A stretch of DNA of 64,000 bases, from contig LSRY02000057.1 in the NCBI GenBank assembly GCA_001643675.2, positions 312,501 to 376,500 on the forward strand, given 5' to 3'. Every line of letters starts with the position of its first letter. Positions within the stretch are counted from its first letter, which is position 1. The notes under the pieces are model-generated. The model ran no database searches. It was not told the DNA's origin and saw only the letters and a list, made by a program, of their open reading frames with translations. A program made the position numbers and the translations under genes. This DNA is from Monocercomonoides exilis (Eukaryota; Preaxostyla; Oxymonadida; Polymastigidae). Below are positions 55,301 to 64,000 of this stretch, one piece after another.

Positions 55301-55930
55301 CATGGTCATCTCCACAATCGACAAAAATTCGTCCAAATAATCCAGCTTGATCCACTGATATGAACTTCACAGAATTCTCTCGGCATATTGTGCTAACCCT
55401 TACAAGTTCATCAAGAGCTGCATTGACCATAACTACCACTTTATACTTCTTTATCAGTGTGGAATCTAGTTGACTGGTAAAAGCCTGAACATGAACATAT
55501 TCATTTAATTCAGCAAGTTTATGTAAGCAACATTGGGCCCTATTCTTTCCGACATCAGATTCAGATAAGTAAAATTGACTCGATAAGTCGGTAAGCTGGG
55601 TTAAAGAAGTGTCATGAATCGCCACAACTCGCACACCAGAAAGAATAACATTCTTTGCTGAAGATTTTGAAGTTTCAAAAAAATAAACAAAAAAGCAATA
55701 TTTTTCATAAGTAATTGAAATTAAAACCAACCAATTTCGACTCCAGTTCCATTCATTCCAGATATAATCACGGAACTGTGAGATATTTTTTTCATCGCAT
55801 CAAGCCTGTCAAAATGAGACGGAAATTTAGCATATTTAATCAGATGTTCAATCTAATTGAAATTATTGAATATATACCCAAAAGTGTGGATCTGTCGATC
55901 GTAACGAGCGAGTTCTTCTTGATCTTCCAT
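52357..55930 (-). CDS. UBA1: Ubiquitin-activating enzyme E1
   Basis: Exons on the minus strand are 55878-55930, 55732-55805, 54533-55657 and 52357-54395. Introns are 72, 74 and 137 nt (GTATAT, GTTGGT, GTGTAA starts; all end AG). The product is 1096 residues, normal for UBA1. Residues 9-17 (R-Y-D-R-Q-I-H-T-F) and 34-43 (G-M-N-G-T-G-V-E-I-A) open the inactive adenylation half, and D-L-S-S-Q-F-Y-L follows. The active half has R-Y-D-G-Q (438-442), the ATP site G-S-G-A-V-G (463-468) and I-S-N-L-S-R-Q-F-L-F. The catalytic cysteine is Cys632 in M-C-T-V-R-N-L-P-Y-L-I-E-H. A C-terminal ubiquitin-fold domain follows. Two poly-Ser inserts, one near the end of the inactive half and one in the catalytic-Cys region, are unusual for this enzyme. 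It activates ubiquitin with ATP and loads E2s. The motif continuity across all three introns makes the model firm. Confidence 0.95.
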
Positions 55931-56202
55931 TTATCAGATCTTTAACCTTTTTTTTATTTGTGAGAATAAATCGACTTTCTCATTTGGAATTGAGGGGGAA
56001 AAAAATATTGAATCGTACTTTTCAAAAGTATTTTCCGTCAATGAGAAAAGAAAAAGATAATACCATAACAAATAATTTATTATAGAAAGTTTTATGCTTT
56101 ATTAAATAAATTAAAAATATTCATAAAAATTCATATAACGTTTCGATAGGAAAATATTTCTAACGTTTACTTTCAAAATATAGAATGATACCATGCTTTT
56201 TT

Positions 56203-56615
56203 CTATATCTCTTTTGTAAAAAGATTAATAAAACTTCTTTCCCATTCGTCATAAGGAGTCAGAGAACACATTTTCTTGGTTTGGGGGAAAAACAGGTTAT
56301 AAAAGTAAAATTTTAGACTTTTCATACTTTATTGACGCAAAATTGCTGCGGATCGTATTTTTCTTCAATTTCTTCAATAAAGTACTTTGCTTCATTACTC
56401 ACAGCTGATTCACATGCTTTTGACAAAAAATCGGGTAAATTTTTGCAGATTGATTCTTTTAAAGTGTTTTCCATTTTTATAACAATTTTTTCGATCAGAA
56501 AGTCTTGCATTTTTGTTGTCATTGTTATGCACTGTTCACAAATTGATTTGTTATTTTTTGGCATTTCCATTACAGCTTTAGAGCATAACAGATGAAAAAA
56601 AAGAAGTGGTAGCAT
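56203..56615 (-). CDS. Secreted saposin-like (SAPLIP) protein
   Basis: Two exons, 56328-56615 and 56203-56274, with a 53-nt GT-AG intron (GTATGA...CAAG), encode 119 residues. Residues 1-14 are a signal peptide. The mature part is one saposin B-type domain with six cysteines at 26, 29, 57, 68, 93 and 99. The spacing (x2, x27, x10, x24, x5) is that of the family. The sixth Cys exists only after splicing; reading into the intron stops at once and leaves five. Saposin-fold proteins bind or perturb lipid membranes. In protists they include lysosomal lipid-binding cofactors and amoebapore-type antibacterial peptides, and I cannot tell which applies here. A short tail of about 20 residues follows the last Cys. 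The gene lies 272 bp upstream of UBA1 in the same orientation. Confidence 0.8.
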
Positions 56616-58847
56616 GCTTTATTCTATTGTTCAAAACATCACATTGTTCGCAACTAAGTTTTGATCAAGAATAATCTACAGCATTCATGTTTTTTAATCG
56701 AATATCATTGTATACATATTATAAATTGAATCCCAAAAATAAATGTGAACTAATTCAAATTGGTCCAGTTTCACCAAAAAATAATTCAAAATGAGTATTA
56801 TTTCAATCGAACAAATCAATTCGTTTTAAAATTAATTGTTTGTTCATTAAGAATCAATAGAGAGAAAGAGAATTCCAATGAAAATACAAATTACTCAATT
56901 GTTGATATAAATAATATTATTTTTTTAAAATTTGATTGTTATTTTATTTTATTTTATTTTTGTTTTTTTTGATTCTTTTTTTTTCAGTAATAAACACACA
57001 ATCGTATAATTTCTTCAGTGACAAAACCAGGGACAGGCACAAAACACGAGATAACTGGAACAGGTTGTTTATAAAAAGATTTCAACAAGATGGAAAATAA
57101 AATGTGCTTTGTTTTTTGTTGTGAATAAAAAATCAACAAAGATCAAATGATTTCAAATGAAGCAATTCAATAATAAAAAACGATGCTTCTAAAATATTGA
57201 TTGATAAAGAAAAGAATAACAAAAAGAATAATAAGAAGTTTAACAAAGAAGAGGCAAGTTCATTTTCATTGTGAACAAATGCATTGCTCTTCTTTTCGGA
57301 AGTTATGAACAGAAATCAAATATTGATCCTCAAGCGCTTCGGGAAGTTCGTTTTCTTTTCATTTTTTCACCGTTGAACAGTGCATTTGCATAAGATAATT
57401 ATGCTGATGTTTCATGTTTTTTTTCCTGTTTCAGACAATTCTTATTTTGCTTCATTTCATTCAATTGTTGTCTCTTCAAGTTTCTGAGTTTTAACTCTTT
57501 TTGAATCTTCAAAAATGGAAGAGCTGGTTATTGTCCATATGATCGACACGCTAAAAAATCGATAAGTCAACATTATTTTTGCATCAAATGAAATCTATTA
57601 TTAATATGAACAATGCCACAACGTGAAAATCTGCGATCTATTTCTATTTTTATTATCAAAAATTATCAGAAAAATTTTTTATAAAAGGGATAATGATCAT
57701 TAAAAACAATTGTTAAATGGAAGAAAAGAGGGAGATCTCTTCTTATTGTTCGATGTTTCATAATGAGGAAATTTGCTAGGGTTGGTTTTTGTTTCAAATT
57801 TTATCAGACAAAAAGAAGGAGTGTATGAATTGTAAATCAATTATGTATTTCACAAAGGATTCTGTTCAGGACAGAATTTTCATGTGTCCTTAATACAAAT
57901 CCAGAATAACCGTGTTGGCAGATTCACGAATGAAAAATTCCAGTTTGCGAATTTCTAAATTATTGCTTCTGCTGCTCTTCATATCCATTCGATTTTTAAA
58001 AAAGCAAATTTGCATATTTCTAAATATCACCAAAGATACAGTTTCATAAAACATGAATTAATCACGACAAGTTCGAGTTCCAAATCTGTGTCAAAATTTT
58101 TGACAGATGGGAAAAGATGGACAGATCGTATAAATCGATGAAATGCTTCTCAGACGAAGAAGATACATCGTTGAAGAAGAAAAAATCAAATTTGACCTTT
58201 TGGCATGTTCGTAAAAAAATACTGGAGTAGGTCAAGGAAATTTCATTATTTCAAGGGGAAAGAACAGAAAAAAGAACAATTGTGGTCAAAACAGGATATA
58301 ATCACATCAAATATAACCAACATCGATTATTTTCACATTTTTCAATGAACATTCCTTTTTTGTGCTTTTTTGCACATTTTTAATCTAATATCATTACAGT
58401 GAGAAAAATATTTTATAACATTTTTATAAATGTGAGTCTCCATTTTTACAGAAAAAAGAATCGATTTTATTGTTCAAAATTTTCAATTTTTGATTTTTCA
58501 AAATTATACATAAAAAAAGTCTGAATGATGCAAATAAATAATGAAAATTGATTTCGAAAGTGAAAAATGAGTATTTCTGAAGAATTTCCGAAAATGAAAA
58601 AATCGACCAAATATTAATTAACGAATAAATTAATTTTTATTTTTTTCAGTGCAGAGCAACATTGTTTGTAATCACAATTGGATATCGTCACAAAAAGTTG
58701 TGCAAAACCCGATGTGATCATGTCCAATTTGGAGCATATTTATCAATATTGAACAAACTGTTTGACTTCAGTCATTTTCACAAAAAAATTTGTAAATAAG
58801 ATGAACTTAATTGTAATCATATACTGTTTTTTAATTTTATTATTCTG
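56616..58847. other. AT-rich, gene-poor stretch
   Basis: The first few hundred bases should contain the saposin-like gene's promoter. Beyond that I see only short Phe/Asn/Lys-rich ORFs and no conserved motif, RNA gene or clear repeat. Confidence 0.55.
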
Positions 58848-58976
58848 TGAGATGTCATTAAACATAATGTTATGATAACATTCAAACTTGTTAACAAAAA
58901 CGATAATCCCGTTTCTTTAAAAATCTTCGAAATTTTGAAGTTTTTTTTCGAAAAACAAAGATTTTATGATTTGTCT
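58848..58976. repeat. Degenerate direct repeat, copy A
   Basis: About 128 bp that aligns at roughly 80% by eye with 59287-59412. Shared blocks include CAAACTTGTTAACAAAAACG and TTCGAAAAACAAAGATTTTA. The copies are 439 bp apart and in the same direction. No coding potential or terminal structure is seen. Confidence 0.65.
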
Positions 58977-59286
58977 GAATTTTTTTTGAAAAGTTCCTTT
59001 TGTTTTATTTTCAAAAAAAATAAAATATTGGTAATTTTTTTCGAAATTAAATTTTTTCTGTCAAAAATTTCAGTTTGAAAATTTGAAAAATAAACTCACA
59101 AATGGACCCTGAAAAGTGATAGATTTTCAAATGATGCAGCTTCAATAATTTCAAGTCAAACTTTGGCTTTTGAAACGAATGATAAACATTTTTTGTTTTA
59201 GTGACAATTATTTTGCCAATGATAATGAATTTTCAAAGTAATAATAACACCGAAAAAGTTATGATTTCAAAAATAATCACCCATAT

Positions 59287-59412
59287 GTGAGAGGTCACAA
59301 AAGATTATGTAATGATATCATTTAAACTTGTTCACAAAAATGATAATCCCATGTCTTTTTCAATCTGCGAGTTTTTGAAGTTTATTCGAAAAACAAAAAT
59401 TTTATGATTTGT
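59287..59412. repeat. Degenerate direct repeat, copy B
   Basis: Second copy of the 58848-58976 repeat. The sequence just upstream (TTCAAAAATAATCACCCATATG, about 59268-59287) partly recurs near 59588-59610, suggesting a decayed tandem array with a third, truncated unit. Confidence 0.6.
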
Positions 59413-60171
59413 GAAAAAAATTTCACAATTTCTATTTTTCACCAGTTTGTCAAAACAGAAAAGTGATAATTAAAATTAAAAACATTGTTATCAATCTTAT
59501 TCATCAACTGTTGTCTTTTGATTCAACCGAAATGAATTTTGCATTTCTATAATAAATCATTTCGAAAACACACACAAAGAAGCGATGATTTCATAAATTA
59601 TCTCCCATATAAAAATTTCACTATAAAATGAATTCATGAACGTTTTATGATAATAATTCAGAATGTGACATTTCATTCATTTTCATGGTCACTTTTCTTT
59701 TGAAGATGAAATTTGAATTGGAGTTTGCTTGTTATTATTTGAAATTGATAAAAAAATGATATTATGAAAAAGGTTTTTTATTCGAGAGATGTTGAAAGCT
59801 TTTATTTCTCATTGTAAATCCAATTGACCAAAATAATCATGCAAGAACAATGAAGTTGTTGCTTGAATATTCAAGAATAGAATATTTTTTAGGTTCATAA
59901 TGATTATTGCATGAAAATTGACATTCAAAAATTGAACCATAAAAAATGTTTCAACAGCTGTAAACTTTAAATAAAACCTTACTCTTACAACAACGTCGAA
60001 AAAGAAGAGCAACAACTTTTTTTTCTTTTTCTTTGCAATGGATATGCAGATGCAAAAGAATTCGAAACGAGTTCTTTTCTTTTAATTTAAGCATAAAAAA
60101 ATTCACATTCAATCAGCAAAGTTCAACAACCTGAACAAACAAAATTTCGAAAAAAAGGCAAAACATTCAAA
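59413..60171. other. AT-rich intergenic stretch
   Basis: It contains the partial third repeat unit near 59585-59660 and otherwise nothing recognisable. Confidence 0.5.
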
Positions 60172-60351
60172 ATGAAATTCAACAACATGCTCCGTTTCAT
60201 CCGCCTGAGCAAAATTGTTGCCAATCGTGGAGCAGATATTGATTCCTTCGTCAAAGAACAACAAACGCCATGCACGTTAACCGAGGATGCACTTGAGCGC
60301 ACTGCTATTTTTTGCCCAAAATTATCTCAACAGCCCATGTGTCTCATTTGA
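60172..60351 (+). CDS. Possible small ORF, unassigned
   Basis: A 59-codon ORF from ATG to TGA whose composition (Arg, Ala, Pro, Thr, mixed Cys) is richer than the surrounding AT DNA. It contains L-T-E-D-A-L-E-R-T-A. A similar D-N-A-L-E-D-T-P-A reading recurs near 60635-60662, so it may be debris of a duplicated or transposed coding segment. I do not recognise it and cannot show that it is expressed. Confidence 0.25.
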   Translation: MKFNNMLRFIRLSKIVANRGADIDSFVKEQQTPCTLTEDALERTAIFCPKLSQQPMCLI

Positions 60352-62345
60352 CTTGCCAAGCAAAACTAAAAAAGATATAAGTAATTTCTATGGTTTTCCA
60401 AATCCGCGTTCAATTCCATTCAGATAGACATTCTTCATCGAACATGTCCCCATTTTCATTGAAATTTTATCTGATTTATCGAAAATTCTTTGGCTGCTTT
60501 GAATTGAAAAAAAAATGCTTGGAATCGCAATTGGGCATCTATCACTCTGTGTTTGTTGTGAGGTTTGAATTATTTATTTATTTATTCTGTACCATTCGCT
60601 TTCACATTTCTTTTTACCCTTTTGGAATTTTTGGATAATGCACTTGAAGATACACCGGCTTTTTATTGAAATACACTCAATTTATCAGAAAAGCACTGGC
60701 TTTTGGGTGGTTCCATATTGGAAGGATTTGGATGGGAAGAAAAGGCAACATTATTGGAGCAATTGAAAGCAAACAAAGTGAATAAAGAATTCAAAGAAGA
60801 TTGTGGAAAAGAAAGTGAAAGGATGGAGTTTATGAGAGGGAGAAGGAAGAGATGGAGGCTTAATCAATGCAGGAAGGAACACGAGGAGCAAGCGATTGCG
60901 AATGGAGAAGATGCAGATTGAGTAATCAGTAATTCGCAATGAGAATGCTTGATTTGCAAAGAAGGGCAAATTGTGTTTGTGTTTGTTTGCTGATTAAAAT
61001 TAATTTTTTTGAATGAAAGAAAATTTTCAGAATTGAAAAAAAAAGAAAGAGATTAAATTTTTGTTTTTATTTTATTTTACAAAATGTATTTTTGAGTTAT
61101 AATAACAACATGTTTGATTTCTTTATTTGTTTGCTTACAATTTTTTTATACTTTTTTCTGAAAGAATGTGCAGTGAAAGTTCACAAAACATTTCCTTTCA
61201 ACTGGCACAAATGGCTTCTTGAAAGGATCCTTTCGCTGAAGAAAAAGCAGGTGAGTATTTTTGAAAAACTAACATTGGCTGTGTGCATAAAATGGATCAA
61301 TATTCAAAATGTGGAAGGAGCAAGAAAGCGGGAGAAGAAGAAAGCGGAAAAACTTATTTGGGAAATTTTGGGCGAAGAAGCTGGTGAGATGGTTTTATAA
61401 GACAAAACAGATAAGAATAAGAAGAACGCAATGGAGAAGATAGGAAATGGAGAGGAAGAATAGGAGGAGTTGATGGTGATGAGTTTCACAGAAAAGATTT
61501 TTTGAAAGAATAGCAACTTTTGATATGTGAGGACTGAACAGGAAAAAATGATAACAGTTGAGGAAAAAGATGAATTAACATATGACATATTGGAGGGTGA
61601 TAAGGAAAAAAAAGAGAAGGAAAAAATGAAAGAGAAGAGAAATTGAGAAACAGTTTTGAGGGAAAGAATTTTCATTGAAAGAGACAAAGAAAAGGGAATT
61701 GAGGAGCTAATGAACAAAAGAAGAGAAGAAATGAAGAAGAGAAAAAGTATAAAAGAAAGACTCATAATCTGATTGCGTTGGGAGAGAAAGTTTTCAATCA
61801 TTCGGAACAACACATTCAAAGTGAAAACATGGGTCATTTGTTAAGGTGTGGCATTTGTAACTTTTTGTACTTTTGTCATTCAACAATTTTTGTTTGAAAA
61901 GTTTCTAATTATTTACTGGTGAATGCACTGTTAAGAACATGGAAAATTTCAACTTTTTCTGAAAAACAAAGCATTATCTGATTACAAATTGTTTTGCCAT
62001 TCAGGTGATGCAATATTGATTCCCATCATTCGCTGCATTAATTTGGACATATTTTTTCTCTCTATTTATCGTTTCTTTTGTTTGAAACTTTTTTATTTTC
62101 ATTATTTTTATTTTTCAATTCGAAAAATTATCATCTGCATCAGCAAATACCGATTCATGCCTGAAAAGAACTGTAGGAATATCGTTGCCTTGGAACTGTC
62201 TCAGATGTTTTCCAAGCACTCACAAAGTGATTGTTGAAAGAAGTTTTTTATCTTAATGATTGTGATGAAAACCATAATTTATTTCAATTTGATCATCCGG
62301 AAAAAAAAATAAAAATTTTCAAATCAAAATTGATTTTAATTCCAT
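60352..62345. other. Gene-poor stretch with Lys/Glu-rich broken frames
   Basis: Several + strand frames are rich in Lys and Glu and are separated by stops (60703-60921, 61092-61400, about 61555-61770). Composition suggests decayed charged, helical coding DNA, but no family is recognisable. The last 150 bases should hold the promoter of the right-edge gene. Confidence 0.35.
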
Positions 62346-64000
62346 ATGAGAATGCATTTGTTCCTTTTTGCATGTTTGATTCTTTGGAGTTCATTTGAAG
62401 CGCAATATGTCTCTGGTGCTGCCACATTGAAAAACAAAGGTATTCTTTGGCATTAACATTTTTTAATAAATTGTATTTATTTTGGTCAAGGAAATTTGAA
62501 TGATTCACAATTTATCTCTAAGGCAGATGGTTATTATTTCTTTGAACAGAGAAATACGTCAGGAGCTAAAAGATTGCAATCAGGAATATCTGCAGTTGTT
62601 AATACATTTTTGGCATTCCACAATTCTACAGTCTTACTCAAGAATTTGGCAATTGAACATTTATCTTCACCTTTGATATTAATTACAGATAAATCAAAAA
62701 TCACAATTGATTCCTGCATTTCCCACCAAAAGTCGGAATCTCCGTTTCAATTGCAAAGTGGGTCAATCAGCATGGTGAATTTGAGTTTGATCCCCCAAAA
62801 GAATCTTTGCCCTTCCAGTCTCATATTTTCATCTGATGATTCAAATATTGCCATTTTGAGAAATTCGATCATGATGGATCTGACTGTATCATCCTCAGAC
62901 TATTTCCTTTTGTCTGGAAAGAGTCAAAGTGAACAGATTAATAACTGTGCCTTCAGGAATATTTCTGTAAAGCCCTTCAAGAACATTGATTTTCATAAGG
63001 AGCATTCGTGCTTGCTGAGTTCAATGGAGAATTGCCTCATTTATTCGTGTTTGAATGCCTTTGAAGGAGGGATCTCGAGTGGATCCTATTCTTCACAAGA
63101 ATTCACCTGTAGAAACACAACTACATACTTTGGGAAAAGAGAAGCGAATGATCTTCAAAGAAAAGAAAAAATGGACACAACAAACAGTCAATCCTTTTCA
63201 TTGTGCGAATGGGAAGATTGCACATCCCCACAAGGAGGTGCTCTTTATGTTCATGATAATGAAAATGCTATACTTAGAGTTGAGAATTCATCATTCACAA
63301 GATGCAATGCTTCAACTGCAAGAGGTGGAGGAATATATGCATTGAATATCGCTGAATGCATTGTTCTTCATTCAATGTTTGCTCAATGTTCTGCAGCAGC
63401 AACAACAAATAATGGGGGAGGGGGAATTCAATTTGAAACAACAATTTCACTGTCAATGGTCGATAATTGTTCATTTTTCAATTGTTCATCGGGCAATGAC
63501 GGAGGGGCAATTGATCTCGCTCAAGCAATAATTCGAAAACAAACAGCTTTCATTAAAAATTCAATATTTGTCTCTTGCAATGCAAATCATTCAACCTCAT
63601 CCGCTGGAGGTGCAATTCAACATTGGACTTCCATTGACAAAGCAATCATTTCAAATTGTTTGTTCCGTAATTGTCATTCCATGTGTGGAGGAGGCGCTGT
63701 TGGTATATTAATAAATAGTCACAATAACGGAATATTGCTTTATTGCTGCTTTTTCCACAATAATACATGCGGAGCAGGAGGAAATGACATTGCTCTCCAT
63801 AATTCAACAGAAAACAACATTGATCCAAGTTGCTACTCTTCAAGGAATGCATCAAACAGGGTTAGTACAGACTTATATTCCATTGTTGATAGAAGCGAAT
63901 GGCTTCGCAATGTTTCTGGAAGAGTCAGATTTGTATCATCGACCGAAACGCAGCCCAATGCCAAAGATACATTTGCATGTGGACTGAATGAAAGTCATCC
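62346..64000 (+). CDS. Secreted beta-helix repeat protein (3' end outside window)
   Basis: Exon 1 is 62346-62439, followed by a 51-nt GT-AG intron (GTATTC...TCAAG, 62440-62490). Exon 2 is open from 62491 to the window edge, giving at least 534 residues with no stop. Residues 1-19 are a clear signal peptide. The remainder has the Cys/Asn/Ser short-strand pattern of a right-handed beta-helix, for example N-C-S-F-F-N-C and repeated G-G-G/G-G-A turns followed by I-x-x-x. At the very end (about 63972) a Cys-Gly-x5-Pro motif matches the repeat opener of the left-edge gene. I expect a membrane helix and kinase-like tail beyond the window, but that is extrapolation. It supplies the 5' end (signal peptide, early intron) that the left-edge gene lacks here. 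Confidence 0.85.

Noticed and set aside
1-64000. tRNA, rRNA or CRISPR features
   Set aside because: No tRNA B-box with a pairable acceptor stem, no rRNA-like sequence and no regularly spaced repeat array was found by reading both strands; a tRNAscan or Rfam run could still find something I missed.

Overview
This is nuclear DNA of an intron-containing, AT-rich protist that uses the standard code: TAA, TAG and TGA all close convincing genes. Three things fit an oxymonad close to Monocercomonoides best: intronless giant genes rich in poly-Ser, short GT-AG introns of about 50-150 nt, and a surface family that joins pectin-lyase-like beta-helix repeats, one membrane helix and a degenerate kinase. 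The taxonomic assignment is inference; no marker gene was compared.

Layout. 1-5191 is the 3' part of a beta-helix/transmembrane/pseudokinase gene. 5.2-18.8 kb is a gene-poor, decayed region. It holds a DDE_1 (pogo/Tigger-like) transposase fossil, a 270-bp MITE-like inverted-repeat element flanked by TA, two mutually similar beta-helix gene fossils in opposite orientation, a microsatellite cluster and about 2.8 kb of strongly pyrimidine-skewed DNA. 18.8-56.6 kb is a dense gene island: a Caps_synth-type glycosyltransferase (-), an AMPK beta subunit (+), two low-complexity hypothetical proteins (-), a 1070-aa type II membrane protein (+), a 5055-aa F-box/LRR/ankyrin/ROCO-like/pseudokinase protein (-), thymidine kinase (+), a Lys-rich tail-anchored protein (+), an ING-family PHD protein (-), ubiquitin-activating enzyme E1 (-) and a saposin-like secreted protein (-). 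56.6-62.3 kb is again gene-poor, with degenerate direct repeats. 62346-64000 is the 5' part of another secreted beta-helix protein, cut by the window edge.

Several genes are visible only after splicing by eye. ING has six exons, UBA1 four, the 1439-aa protein four, and the saposin-like gene, the type II membrane gene and the right-edge beta-helix gene two each. In every case the exon phases join exactly and, where the family is known, the conserved motif continues across the junction.

Functional themes. Ubiquitin: the E1 that starts the cascade, and a giant F-box protein that could act at its E3 end. Energy and signalling: AMPK beta, and a ROCO-like scaffold whose GTPase and kinase modules both look inactive. 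Chromatin: the ING H3K4me reader. Surface and secretion: beta-helix receptors, the saposin-like protein, the glycosyltransferase. There is no operon logic; neighbours share only short divergent intergenic regions (100-260 bp).
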